Notes: generated by a model from the letters alone, not told the origin. A DNA stretch of 64,000 nucleotides from Peptoniphilus harei (GCF_900454685.1 NZ_UATM01000032.1:558001-622000), one strand, 5' to 3'. Numbered from the stretch's first letter, positions 26,122 to 35,405 are shown. Made by a program: numbers and translations.

Positions 26122-27051
26122 TTATAAAAATATATTTAAGTTTAAGTCATTTGACAAAATCTTCAAGAGGTTTTTGCCGCGAATTGAGTTGCCCGACTTG
26201 TCAAGTCTTGGTGAGTAGGTGCAGATGCCGCACTTGCCAGGTACAATACCAAGTATTGCTCCACTGACCCCACTCTTTGATGGGATCCCCACATTTAATA
26301 GGAATTCCCCGCTTTCTTCGTACATCCCGCAGGATGCCATCTGTGCAAGGACAATCTTCACAGTTTCTCTTGAGATCATTTCATCTCCTGTCACGAGGTC
26401 AGATCCTCCATTTGCTAGGACTGCTCCAAGATGGGCAAGCTCACTTGCGTTAATACCTATAGAACAATTTCTTACATATAAGTCCAATACTTCATCAGCA
26501 TTTAATGAAAAAATTTTCTTGCTCCTTAGGTAGTAGGCAATTGACTTATTTACATCAGTAGTTTCCATTTCAGAAGTGTAGACTTCTTTTAGGAAGCTAA
26601 TATTTTCGCTGTCAGATAATTTTTTTACCAAATTCATAACTCTTTGGAATTTTTCGTCTACATCCTTACCCACAATAAGAGATGCAGTTGTTATTGCACC
26701 GGCATTGATCAGTGGGTTAGATGGCTTATCATCAATTGGTATCAAAGAGTTAAACTTGTATTTTGTTGGTTCTGTCCCAACTTTTGCCAAGACATCTTGT
26801 ATTGTGTTGTCATTTAAAGCCATAATTAATGAAATGATCTTTGAAATGGATTGCATAGAAAAGACCTTGTCCACATCACCGAAGTTGTAGACATCTCCTG
26901 TTGTAGTAACAATAGATAGGGCAAAGCCATTAGGGTCCACATTGGCAAGCTCTGGTATGTATGTTGCAAGCTCACCTTGACCAATGAATCTCTCACTTTT
27001 TTTAATTGACTTTTCAATTTTTTCAACAATATCTTCTCTCTTTAAAAACAT
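26122..27051 (-). CDS. glsA: Glutaminase A
   Basis: 309 aa, normal for the GlsA family of serine-dependent glutaminases. The catalytic Ser-x-x-Lys is in SMQSISKII (about residues 66-74). NPLINAGAI, the Tyr in YLRSK, and GIPSKSGVSGAILGIVPG near the end are all in place. It hydrolyses glutamine to glutamate and ammonia in the cytosol. It is transcribed first, with the AGCS symporter 9 bp downstream, forming a glutamine-uptake-and-breakdown operon. Starts behind AAAGGAGG. Confidence 0.93.
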   Translation of the reverse strand: MFLKREDIVEKIEKSIKKSERFIGQGELATYIPELANVDPNGFALSIVTTTGDVYNFGDVDKVFSMQSISKIISLIMALNDNTIQDVLAKVGTEPTKYKFNSLIPIDDKPSNPLINAGAITTASLIVGKDVDEKFQRVMNLVKKLSDSENISFLKEVYTSEMETTDVNKSIAYYLRSKKIFSLNADEVLDLYVRNCSIGINASELAHLGAVLANGGSDLVTGDEMISRETVKIVLAQMASCGMYEESGEFLLNVGIPSKSGVSGAILGIVPGKCGICTYSPRLDKSGNSIRGKNLLKILSNDLNLNIFL

Positions 27052-27227
27052 AATTCACCTCCTTTTGTTTAGCTCGGAAATTTATTATAACACAAAAATG
27101 AAATCGATACCAAAAAACTTTTGTTAAAGTCTTAAAGATAAGCTTTTATAAAGTCGGTTAAAAATATAATAAACAAAGGGAATGTGTGATAGAATAATTT
27201 TATAAAAAGATCTAAGGAGATGATTTA

Positions 27228-27971
27228 ATGAGAAAGTACAATTACGGATCTATTCTATTAATACTTATTGTCAATGCAATAATTGCTGGAATCTTGCAAA
27301 ATATTGCTGACGGTAACTTGTCATTTTTAAGTGGCTTTGTGGCTTTTATTTTTGACTACATAATTTGCAGGGGACTTCTTTATAACAGGGAAGGAAGCTT
27401 TTCTGAATATTTCAGGGGAATAAAGACCATGACAGGCAAGGTATTTTTGATGAATATCTTGGTGGGAGCCATTGCTGTAATCCTAGTTTTGTTAGCAACT
27501 CTCTTATCAGGTGCAGGCTCCATAGTATTTTATGGTTTTACAAGTATTGACAGTAACAAGGTTGTCATAAGCTTAATAGTTTTATATGTCCTAGTAATGA
27601 TTTTTACGTCTCTTATTTTTGCCTACATGAATTTCTTTATGGCAGACGAGAGATACAGGGACCTTTCCTTTTTTGACAGCTTAAAGCTTATTATAAAGGC
27701 AGGTATAAAATTATTTTCAGAAAGCTTTATGGCAGGTCTTAGAGCCTATAAGATCAGTTTAATCTTAGGAGCGATAGGATTTATTCCTGGAATTTTTTCA
27801 CTACAAAATATAGAGCCCTTTACTGCAATTATTTTTATAGCCTTGGTTATAGCTTTTGTCGCATTCTTCCTCTGCACACCAGTTTTCCGTGCCAGCCTAT
27901 CTGACATTTACATGGACAGGTCAGAAGAAATTTATGAGGAATTCATGAGAGATAAAAATTTTAAGGGATAA
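27228..27971 (+). CDS. Multi-pass membrane protein, tandem paralogue 1
   Basis: 247 aa with about six hydrophobic segments. The N-terminal MRKYNYGSILLILIVNAII and the C-terminal FRASLSDIYMDRSEEIY are nearly identical to the second copy at 28221. I do not recognise a named family; the architecture suggests a membrane-shaping or YciC/DUF975-like protein. The last seven codons (RDKNFKG) are not paralogue sequence: they come from a fused piece of the DUF368 gene read in another frame, so this copy has a replaced tail. Ribosome site AAGGAGA. Confidence 0.75.
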   Translation: MRKYNYGSILLILIVNAIIAGILQNIADGNLSFLSGFVAFIFDYIICRGLLYNREGSFSEYFRGIKTMTGKVFLMNILVGAIAVILVLLATLLSGAGSIVFYGFTSIDSNKVVISLIVLYVLVMIFTSLIFAYMNFFMADERYRDLSFFDSLKLIIKAGIKLFSESFMAGLRAYKISLILGAIGFIPGIFSLQNIEPFTAIIFIALVIAFVAFFLCTPVFRASLSDIYMDRSEEIYEEFMRDKNFKG

Positions 27972-28102
27972 TAAAGAAGACTTTTATTTTATCTTCCTTG
28001 GTCTAATTATAGTTATCCTCTTGGTAATTTTTAGGGGAAAATCAAAATTCATTGGGGACTTCGACTTAATTAATCCCAATGTTTTTGATTATGTTTATTT
28101 AT
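27949..28102 (+). pseudogene. Fragment of the DUF368 gene
   Basis: These 154 bp match 31097-31250 inside the intact DUF368 gene with 11 differences by eye, about 93% identity. The translated frame has no internal stop over about 50 codons (begins EIKILRDNKED and ends FDYVYL), but it lacks both start and remaining gene. It begins within the end of paralogue 1 and finishes before the duplicated promoter of paralogue 2. It is therefore a recombination remnant, not a gene. Confidence 0.93.
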
Positions 28103-28177
28103 AAAGAAGATTTCCTAAGCTTATGAATAATTAGAAATTTTACACCTGGGTAAAAGTCCTATAAGGGCAAATTAATT

Positions 28178-28220
28178 TGTGATAGAATAACTTTATAAAA
28201 AGATCTAAGGAGATGGTTTA
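28178..28220 (+). repeat. Duplicated upstream region of the paralogues
   Basis: The 43 bp before paralogue 2 (TGTGATAGAATAA... to the ribosome site) repeat the 43 bp at 27185-27227 before paralogue 1 with only a few changes. The duplication therefore included the regulatory region. Confidence 0.85.
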
Positions 28221-28952
28221 ATGAGAAAGTACAATTACGGATCTATTATCTTAATACTTATTGTCAATGCAATAATTTCTGGAATTTTGCAAAATATTGC
28301 TGACGGCAACTTATCAATTCTAAGTGGCTTTGTAGCCTTTATTTTTGACTACATAATTTGCAGGGGACTTCTTTATAACAGGGAAGGGAGCTTTTCTGAT
28401 TATTTTAGAGGCATAAAGACTATGACAGGCAAGGTCTTTTTGATGAATATCTTGGTGGGAGCCATTACTGTAGTCTTACTTACCCTTGCCGCACTTGCAT
28501 CAGGCGCAGGATTTTTATTATTTTCTGACTATGCAATTAAAGACACCAAGATTGTAATAAGCTTAATAGTTTTATTTACCCTAGTAATGATTTTCACATC
28601 TCTTATTTTTGCCTACCTGAATTTCTTCATGGCAGATGAGAGATATAGGGACCTGACCTTTTTTGACAGCCTTAAGCTTATAGTAAAGGCAGGTATAAAA
28701 TTATTTTCAGAAAGCTTTATGGCAGGTGTGGAGGCCTATAAGATTACTTTAATATGTGGAGTAGTTGCTTTCATTTCGCTTATTTTTGTCATGAAAGGAA
28801 TGGAGATTCTTTCTATTTTAGCAATTATATTTGGAGTAATTGCAGCTATCGCCTTCTTCTTCTGTACACCACCCTTCCGTGCAAGCCTATCTGACATTTA
28901 CATGGACAGGGCAGAGGAAATTTACAATGAAGTTATAGGATGTGAAGATTAA
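28221..28952 (+). CDS. Multi-pass membrane protein, tandem paralogue 2
   Basis: 243 aa, about six membrane segments, closely similar to the copy at 27228 over most of its length; both contain FDSLKLI.KAGIKLFSESFMAG. Differences cluster in the middle extracytoplasmic loop (about residues 95-110) and the last third. It keeps a natural-looking C-terminus (EEIYNEVIGCED), unlike copy 1. No known function; probably DUF975/YciC-like. Followed by a two-way terminator. Confidence 0.75.
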   Translation: MRKYNYGSIILILIVNAIISGILQNIADGNLSILSGFVAFIFDYIICRGLLYNREGSFSDYFRGIKTMTGKVFLMNILVGAITVVLLTLAALASGAGFLLFSDYAIKDTKIVISLIVLFTLVMIFTSLIFAYLNFFMADERYRDLTFFDSLKLIVKAGIKLFSESFMAGVEAYKITLICGVVAFISLIFVMKGMEILSILAIIFGVIAAIAFFFCTPPFRASLSDIYMDRAEEIYNEVIGCED

Positions 28953-28956
28953 AAAA

Positions 28957-28987
28957 AGAAGTCACTTCAATGTGGCTTCTTTTTTCA
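28957..28987. terminator. Bidirectional terminator
   Basis: Stem AGAAGTCAC/GTGGCTTCT (28957-28965, 28972-28980) with A7 before and T6 after, between convergent genes. Confidence 0.8.
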
Positions 28988-28992
28988 TTTCA

Positions 28993-30342
28993 TTAGTAGT
29001 GGCTTATGTCCTCAACTGTTTCCAAAGTACCCAGATAATCACCAGCTTCATCATAAACTGCAAGGTACTTAACTAAGACTTTCTTTCCCTTAATGTCTTT
29101 ACATATAACTAAACGATCTCTCTTCTTGCTCTTAAAATCATCAAGCAAGGACTTCACCATTGGCACAACTTTTGGAGGATGACAAGAAGTTACATCTCTA
29201 TTTAAACAAGACTTAGGTCTAGGAAAAATTTTGTCCTTTCCCTCAGAATAATACCTAACAAAGTCATCCTTATCTATAAAGGTTAGCTCTACATCAATGG
29301 TCCTAAAAATTTGAAGGGCTTCCTTTATCTTTAAACTTCCAGTTTCGAATTCAAGACTTCCATAAGAATTTTCTTCCTTTGGTAGGATTTCTTTGGGTTT
29401 GTAGTCCTTCCAAAGCGGGAAATCATCCACTAGGTCTAGTCCATATTCTCCAAAGTCGCCATAGATTTTATTCCACTCTTCTTCTGTGAAGTTTTCTTTT
29501 AAAAGTGGGAAGAGGATATTCTCTTCCTTATATATCATTTCATAGATCCTATCTAAAACCTTATTTAAGTTTTCCTCATTATAAGAATTTGCTTTTACAA
29601 TATGTGACAGGTCACTTCTTATTTCATCATCGACAGCCCACATAACATCACTGGGACCAATAATATCATATTTAGTTTTCAAAAGGGGATAAATAAGTCC
29701 AGCCTTTTTGCCGTAATGAGAATTTATTTTTAAAAGCTCTCTTATCTTAGCTAACTTGTCTTTGCTATTTTTGACTTCATCAGCTAAAAATTTAATTTTT
29801 TTATTTTCTATACTTAGGATATTTAGAGGATGACCTGGAATTTTTCCCAAATCCTTTTGACTCTCATCTACAATATTACTTTCGTGGAAAAGTGCAGAAT
29901 GTATATCGCAAAGTTTTTGGACTTTTTCTAGGGGAAGGCCACTCATAATTAGTTCTTGTTCAGCATCAACTATTTCCTTTGAAGAGACATCCTTAAAATT
30001 TTTTACAAAATCACTTCTAACAGCTTCCAAGTCTTCGCCCTTAGAAAGTCTTTCGATATAGGATTTTAAGAGACTAAGTCTATCATTATCTTCTTTGGAA
30101 TCATCACTAACATTTTCAACATCAACTAGATTAAAGCCTTCTTCTCTCAACTTCTCTTTAATTAAATCCAAGTCTATATTTTTTATTTCGGCTCCTTTTT
30201 TTATTGAAACCATTTTTCCAACAGTAGAAAGGGCTAGGGGATTTGTAATTTCAATAAAACCTAAATCCTTTAAAATGTTTTTTAAATTTGGAAATTTTTC
30301 AATGAGATTTGCTACAGGTTCGTCTACGTTTATGTTCTTCAT
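28993..30342 (-). CDS. DUF1858-DUF438-hemerythrin-PAS sensor-like protein
   Basis: 449 aa from ATG 30342, directly behind AGGAGG; a longer frame from 30369 would start inside the ribosome-site region. The order is: a DUF1858-like N-terminus (about 1-65, VANLIEKFPNLKNILKDLGF), DUF438 (about 85-150), a hemerythrin-like helical region with DIHSALFHES, INSHYGKKAGLIYPLL and YKEENILFPLL (about 150-300), and a PAS-like domain (about 335-449) containing DRDVTSCHPPKVVP-type sequence. The His and Glu residues suggest a di-iron site that could sense oxygen or NO. There is no output domain, so it may act through a partner. Confidence 0.82.
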   Translation of the reverse strand: MKNINVDEPVANLIEKFPNLKNILKDLGFIEITNPLALSTVGKMVSIKKGAEIKNIDLDLIKEKLREEGFNLVDVENVSDDSKEDNDRLSLLKSYIERLSKGEDLEAVRSDFVKNFKDVSSKEIVDAEQELIMSGLPLEKVQKLCDIHSALFHESNIVDESQKDLGKIPGHPLNILSIENKKIKFLADEVKNSKDKLAKIRELLKINSHYGKKAGLIYPLLKTKYDIIGPSDVMWAVDDEIRSDLSHIVKANSYNEENLNKVLDRIYEMIYKEENILFPLLKENFTEEEWNKIYGDFGEYGLDLVDDFPLWKDYKPKEILPKEENSYGSLEFETGSLKIKEALQIFRTIDVELTFIDKDDFVRYYSEGKDKIFPRPKSCLNRDVTSCHPPKVVPMVKSLLDDFKSKKRDRLVICKDIKGKKVLVKYLAVYDEAGDYLGTLETVEDISHY

Positions 30343-30416
30343 ATTTCCTCCTAAAATTTTGTTAGGCATATTATACCCATTATTAGAAAATATTTATTAA
30401 ATTTAATCAAATAAAA

Positions 30417-30436
30417 AGAGACTCTGTCGAGCCTCT
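30417..30436 (-). terminator. Terminator after the 51-aa membrane gene
   Basis: On the minus strand a stem AGAGGCTC/GAGTCTCT (one G-T pair) is followed by a T run (A5 at 30412-30416 on plus). Confidence 0.7.
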
Positions 30437-30441
30437 AGACT

Positions 30442-30597
30442 TTATTTAGCTTCTAAAATCAAAGCTCTTATTAACTTGTAAATAGCTACAAGGCAGATAT
30501 AGATAAAGATGCTTAAGAAAGGGTCCTTTGTGTAAGTAACAAGTCCCAGTCCAAGAAGTATGCTTATTAAACTCCCTAAAAATTTTTTATTTTTCAT
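30442..30597 (-). CDS. Small 51-aa membrane protein
   Basis: ATG 30597 lies behind AAGGAGG and the frame closes with TAA at 30442. The protein starts MKNKKFLGSLIS and has two hydrophobic stretches, about 7-22 and 28-48, separated by a YTKDPF turn. A strong ribosome site and its own terminator support a real gene. No family is recognised. It is divergent from the DUF368 gene. Confidence 0.75.
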   Translation of the reverse strand: MKNKKFLGSLISILLGLGLVTYTKDPFLSIFIYICLVAIYKLIRALILEAK

Positions 30598-30784
30598 GTT
30601 TATCCTCCTTGTCAAATTTTTATGTAGTTAGTAAGATATTATCTTATTAATTAATATATACCTAAATAAAAGAATTTTAAAGGATAAAGATTTAATCTGT
30701 TAAAGAATATTAAAAATTTGTAAAAATTCCTTCTTTAAAAATAATTTTTACAATTAAATGTTATCATAGATAGATGGAGGAATT

Positions 30785-31678
30785 ATGTTAATTAATTTTT
30801 TTAACGGGATGGTCATGGCAATAGCCGACTCTGTGCCTGGGGTCAGCGGGGGAACCCTTGCCTTCATCCTAGGTTTTTATGATAAATTTATAGATAATTT
30901 GCACGAATTTTTTGGAGGTCAAAGGGAAAAGAGGAAAGAAGCCTTTAAGTATCTTTTTAATCTCGGTCTAGGTTGGCTCTTTGGCCTCTTATTGAGTATT
31001 TTTTTCCTGTCAGAACTTTTTCAAAAGGAAATATACTTTATGACTTCAGTCTTTCTTGGATTGACCCTCATGTCACTTCCCTTTCTAATCTCCAGCGAGA
31101 TAAAGATTTTAAGGGACAATAAAGAAGAATTTTATTTTATTTTTATTGGTCTAATTATAGTTATCCTCTTGGTAATTTTTAAGGGAAAATCAAAATTCAT
31201 TGGTGACTTCGACTTAATCAATCCCAATGTCTTTGACTATGTTTATTTATTCTTAGCAGGTGGACTTGCAATATCTGCCATGGTCTTGCCAGGGATCTCT
31301 GGGTCATCAATTCTTCTCATAGCAGGAGTTTACATACCTGTGGTGGAAGCCCTAGGAGAGGTCATGAGGTTTAACTTCGACAAGCTAATGCCCCTTGTGG
31401 TCATGGCCCTTGGAGTATTCTTTGGTATTTTAATGTCCATAAGGATTATAAGAGAAAGGCTGAGAAAAAATCGTGACAAGATGATGTATCTAATTCTTGG
31501 TATGATAATAGGGTCTCTTTATGCAATTGTCATGGGCCCCACAACTCTTGGGGGAAATCCACCATTAAATTTATATAATTTTTCAATCCCTGGATTTTTC
31601 TTGGGAATTTTAATCTTGTTTATATTAGAATTTATTAGAATATTAAGACTTAAAGAAGAAAAGAAGACTGGTAATTAA
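30785..31678 (+). CDS. DUF368 polyprenyl-phosphate transporter (PopT-type)
   Basis: 297 aa, about eight membrane segments. The family signatures ADSVPGVSGGTLAFILGFYD near the N-terminus and MVLPGISGSSILLIAG in the middle are both intact, an internal-repeat pattern. DUF368 proteins were shown to return undecaprenyl phosphate across the membrane for reuse in wall and polymer synthesis. The gene runs head-on into the LTA-synthase-like gene with zero intergenic bases, which is common in compact operon-free layouts. A 154-bp piece of it is duplicated at 27949. Confidence 0.87.
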   Translation: MLINFFNGMVMAIADSVPGVSGGTLAFILGFYDKFIDNLHEFFGGQREKRKEAFKYLFNLGLGWLFGLLLSIFFLSELFQKEIYFMTSVFLGLTLMSLPFLISSEIKILRDNKEEFYFIFIGLIIVILLVIFKGKSKFIGDFDLINPNVFDYVYLFLAGGLAISAMVLPGISGSSILLIAGVYIPVVEALGEVMRFNFDKLMPLVVMALGVFFGILMSIRIIRERLRKNRDKMMYLILGMIIGSLYAIVMGPTTLGGNPPLNLYNFSIPGFFLGILILFILEFIRILRLKEEKKTGN

Positions 31679-33508
31679 TCAGTCTTCTTTATTTTTTTCC
31701 ACTAATTCTATTAAATTGTCATTGGTCATTAGGTTTTTAGAGTAGTCGATACAAATCTTGGCCCAGTCCGATTCCTTCTTTGCTTGGTCAAGGGGAAGGG
31801 GCCTTCTCGTCTTCCTGTCAATTAATCTGGAATTTTCAAAAACTCCGTCACGAGAGTATTCGAAGACCTGGTCCCTATTTATATAGGAACCCTTTAAGAG
31901 GTAGGTTTGGGGATAGACTGCGTTGTTTTCTATTTCCTTGCCCCAACCAAGAAGGTCAATACCAAATGTAGGGATGTCACTTCTGTCCCAGCCCATGAGA
32001 TTTAAGATAGTGGGATAGAGGTCAAGTTGTGAGCCAACATTGTGTCTTGTAATATTTTTATTAAAGTCAGGGACATGGATGACAAGGGGGATATTCATCA
32101 TGTCGTCGTAGTCAATTTCACGTCCCAGCCACCTCTCCATGGACTCCTTATCCTTTTCCTTGTTAAGGGTGTAGGCGTGGTGGTCTCCGTAAATAATTAC
32201 TACAGTCTTATCTAGGATGCCAGATTTTTCTAGCTTGCCAAAAAATTCTTCCATGGCCCTGTCGGTGTATCGAGCACAGGAAATATAATCGTAGACAAAG
32301 TCCGTCTTATCATCAGCTTCTTTTGGAATCTCACGCAAGTTTTCTGGCAGATTGTAGGGAGTGTGGGTTGTAAGTGTTACCATAAGGGCAAAAAATTTCT
32401 TCCCTTCATCTTCAATCTCTTTTATCTTGTCAAAGGACTGATCAAAGAAGGACTTGTCTGATAGGCCCATCATGACTTGGTCAGTCTGGTCATAAGTCTC
32501 CCCAAGATAAATCCTGTCAAAGTCAAAATTTTTATAGATTTCTTGGCGATTATAAAACTTGCCTGTGTTGCCGTGCATGGCTAGAGTTTCATAGCCCATC
32601 TTTTTGGCAATCTTTGGCAGTCCATAAGTTTTCTTGTCCTTGTAGACAGAATAGGCCTGACCGTCAAGGGTAGGATAGACAGATGTCATGGAGACGAACT
32701 CAGCATCAGATGTGTTGCCAAAGCCTAGGAGTTCAAAATAATTATTAAAATAGATAGAACCCTGCTTCTTTATCAAGGAGTTTAGGAAGGGAGTCACCTC
32801 TTCTCCATTATAGGTCCTATTGACCACGGCATTTTGCAGGGACTCACATTGGATAAAAATTATATTTTTGTCCTGGGCAAGTCCTGTAAATTCATTGGAT
32901 TTAAATCCTCGAAAAGAAAAGTATTTTTTTATGTCAGTCTTTTCTAGGGACTTGGCATCTTGCCTGGCTTCCACTCTTGTGTAAAGAGGAGATAAAAAAG
33001 TTGAAGTATAGACTTCTGTTCCCCTTAGGGGCTTTATAAAAAGTCCAGGTAAGATGAGGATGGCAAAAAATACTCCAAGTTCTTTATAAAATCTTTTCTT
33101 ATTAAAGGCTTCTTCCCAATAATATTTTTTTATCAGGTAGGCAAGGCCTAGGCCAGCTAAAATTATGAGGAAGTAGGCAGGAGAAAAATCCTTGAAAATC
33201 ACAGGTAGAACTCCGCCAGCTTCTCTTGCAAGCCCAATCCTTCCAAATATATCAAAGGAATGGAACTCCCTAAAGTAGATGGAAAGGCCAATCTTTAAAA
33301 ATACAATTAAGCCCACCACAGTGTATTTATAATTTTTCTTGGGATATAGATTTAAAAGAATATAGTCGAGACGACCTGTCAAGATAATAGAAATAATCAA
33401 TATGTAAAGGCCCTTGTCGCCTGTGGGGCTTCCAAGAGAAGTCCTATAGAAAATAAGATTTATAATAAGAAATAAAGTTTTTGTAAGATTTTTAAAGTGT
33501 TTTTCCAT
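31679..33508 (-). CDS. LTA synthase-family membrane sulfatase-like enzyme
   Basis: 609 aa: about five N-terminal membrane segments (1-165), then an extracellular alkaline-phosphatase-fold domain (about 210-560). Catalytic and metal motifs are IIFIQCESLQ (metal-binding Glu), the nucleophile Thr in GNTSDAEF, AMHGNTGKFYNRQEIY, and GDHHAY. This is the LtaS/YqgS layout, which transfers glycerol phosphate from phosphatidylglycerol onto a lipid anchor, or a related phospho-transfer. It could instead modify another glycopolymer. It is a lone gene ending flush against DUF368. Confidence 0.87.
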   Translation of the reverse strand: MEKHFKNLTKTLFLIINLIFYRTSLGSPTGDKGLYILIISIILTGRLDYILLNLYPKKNYKYTVVGLIVFLKIGLSIYFREFHSFDIFGRIGLAREAGGVLPVIFKDFSPAYFLIILAGLGLAYLIKKYYWEEAFNKKRFYKELGVFFAILILPGLFIKPLRGTEVYTSTFLSPLYTRVEARQDAKSLEKTDIKKYFSFRGFKSNEFTGLAQDKNIIFIQCESLQNAVVNRTYNGEEVTPFLNSLIKKQGSIYFNNYFELLGFGNTSDAEFVSMTSVYPTLDGQAYSVYKDKKTYGLPKIAKKMGYETLAMHGNTGKFYNRQEIYKNFDFDRIYLGETYDQTDQVMMGLSDKSFFDQSFDKIKEIEDEGKKFFALMVTLTTHTPYNLPENLREIPKEADDKTDFVYDYISCARYTDRAMEEFFGKLEKSGILDKTVVIIYGDHHAYTLNKEKDKESMERWLGREIDYDDMMNIPLVIHVPDFNKNITRHNVGSQLDLYPTILNLMGWDRSDIPTFGIDLLGWGKEIENNAVYPQTYLLKGSYINRDQVFEYSRDGVFENSRLIDRKTRRPLPLDQAKKESDWAKICIDYSKNLMTNDNLIELVEKNKED

Positions 33509-33576
33509 TTGGTCCTCGTCCTTAATAATAAGCTTAAGGAAATTATAAATTAATAGGACTTTTTAAGCAAGAAAAA

Positions 33577-33593
33577 ACCAGCCCTAGGCTGGT
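33577..33593 (-). terminator. Terminator after the zinc peptidase pseudogene
   Basis: Stem ACCAGCC/GGCTGGT (33577-33583, 33587-33593); on the minus strand it is followed by TTTTTT. Confidence 0.75.
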
Positions 33594-33599
33594 ATGACT

Positions 33600-34437
33600 T
33601 TATATACTTTTTCTATTAAAGGTATCCCAATCTGATAAGTCGCCAGCCTCGTAACCCTTCTTGAACCAACGAACCCTATCTTCGCTGGATCCGTGGGTAA
33701 AGGACTCTGGCTTTACATAGCCTTGTGCCTTCTTTTGGATTGTGTCGTCCCCTATGGACCAAGCAGCTGATACTGCCTCTTCAATGTCGCCTGGGTCAAG
33801 ATAGCCCTTGTCCTTTTGGTATCTTGCCACAACTCCTGCCAGGTAATCGGCTTGGAGCTCAAGCCTAACTGTTAGGGCATTTCTTTCTTTTTTCAGACAT
33901 CTGACTTGCAAGCTCTTGGTATTGTTTCATTATTCCAGTAACTTCTTGGACATGGTGACCAACCTCGTGACTAATAACATAGGAGAGGATAAAGTCTCCT
34001 TCGTCAGCCCCAAAGTCTCTTATCAGTGAGTCGTAAAAGGAAAGGTCCATGTAGATAGTCTCATCACGTGAGCAGTAGAAGGGTCCCATGCCTGAGTTGG
34101 CAATACCACAACCACTTTTTACTTGGCCCTTGAAGATTTCCATCTTGGGCTCCCTATACCTTATTCCTTCTTTTTCTAAAATTTCGTGCCAAGCATCTTC
34201 GGTGTCAGCCAAGACAACTGATGAATAATCGTAGAGAGTTTGCTCCCTATCAGACAGTTGGTATTCCTGTTGAGAGTTTTGGACTCCCCCGCCTAGACCT
34301 GACCTAATAGCATCTCTTGGACTTCCTGTTATTAAAAAAACTATAAGTGCAATTATAAGTCCTCCGCCACCAAGGGCAACACCGCCACCCTTAGACCTGG
34401 AAACATTTGAACTTTTTCTTCTACCTTGCCATTTCAT
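33600..34437 (-). pseudogene. Neutral zinc metallopeptidase (YpfJ-type), broken by a one-base frameshift
   Basis: The gene begins at ATG 34437 behind GGAGGG. An N-terminal membrane helix (about 22-40) precedes a zinc-peptidase domain with SYVISHEVGHHVQEV, the HExxH-like HEVGH active site. The frame stops at MSEKRKKCPNS, but the expected continuation ERNALTVRLELQADYLAGV, EEAVSAAWSIGDD and SFTHGSSEDRVRWF runs in the next frame to 33600. Removing one A from the A6 run at 33888-33893 (T6 on plus) restores a continuous 278-codon gene. It could be a true mutation, slippage, or a sequencing error. Confidence 0.85.
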
Positions 34438-34528
34438 AATATCCCTCCAAGGCTTTTTTACCCAAATTAAGGAGAGATTATTGGAAAACATTTAAAGATT
34501 TACTATAATAAAATATAAGTGATGAATT

Positions 34529-35401
34529 ATGAAAAAATTATTTATAATAAGTTCCAAGTCGGGCAGGGGCCGTGACAAAAACTTTGAGAGGGAACTTTTA
34601 AAATATTTTAAGGAAGACGAAATTAAAATTACAGAAAAGCCTGGGGACACAATCTCTTTTGCAGAAGACTTTAGGGATAGTGGCGGCGACCTCCTCTTTA
34701 TAAAGGGAGGAGACGGTGCCTTATCAGAAGTTGCTAGTGTATTAAGGGGAAGTGAGACAGCCCTTGGACTTGTACCAGGTGGAACGGGCAACGACTTTTC
34801 CAAGAACTTCAGGCCCTTTGATCTTTCAAATATTTTAAATTATGAAATATCGCCCATTGATTTAGTAGAAGTAAATGGAAAGACTTGCATAAATGTAACC
34901 AGCCTTGGCTTTGACACCAATGTCTTGAAGTACGCCTATGACCTCATGAGGAGGAAGGATATATCAGGCAAGCTTGCCTACCTCTACGGAGTTATAAAGA
35001 GCGTGGCGAATTTAGAAATTGTAAATTTAAAAATTTCTTATTGGGACGAAGATAATATAGAAAGAGAAAGCAAAGGGAGATTTTTGGTATCCGCCCTTTG
35101 CAACGGGTCCTATTATGGAAATGGATTTAATCCCTCACCAAGGGGAAGGCTTGATGATGGGCTCTTGAACTTAATTTTGGCTAATGAAATGGGGCCAAGG
35201 GGGATAATAAAATTATTTTTATCTTATCGGAAGGGGACCCACCTGGGAAAACCTGGAGTGAGAGAAATCATTACAAGGTCTGGAGTAATTTCATCAGACC
35301 GAGAATTTTTATATAATATTGACGGAGAAATTTATAGGGCAAGGGAGATAGACTACAAGGTCTTGCCCAAGGCTTTAAAGTGGATTTATTTTAAGGAGTG
35401 A
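34529..35401 (+). CDS. Diacylglycerol/lipid kinase family protein
   Basis: 290 aa, a complete DAGK-catalytic-type protein. The nucleotide loop is KGGDGALSEVASVL (about 58) and PGGTGNDFSKNF (about 83). The C-terminal half has the FNPSPRGRLDDGLLNL motif. These enzymes phosphorylate diacylglycerol, sphingoid bases or undecaprenol, or recycle DAG from LTA synthesis, which fits the LtaS-like gene 1 kb away. The racemase-like gene follows by 4 bp. A second homologue is at 55657. Confidence 0.85.
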   Translation: MKKLFIISSKSGRGRDKNFERELLKYFKEDEIKITEKPGDTISFAEDFRDSGGDLLFIKGGDGALSEVASVLRGSETALGLVPGGTGNDFSKNFRPFDLSNILNYEISPIDLVEVNGKTCINVTSLGFDTNVLKYAYDLMRRKDISGKLAYLYGVIKSVANLEIVNLKISYWDEDNIERESKGRFLVSALCNGSYYGNGFNPSPRGRLDDGLLNLILANEMGPRGIIKLFLSYRKGTHLGKPGVREIITRSGVISSDREFLYNIDGEIYRAREIDYKVLPKALKWIYFKE

Positions 35402-35405
35402 GAAG

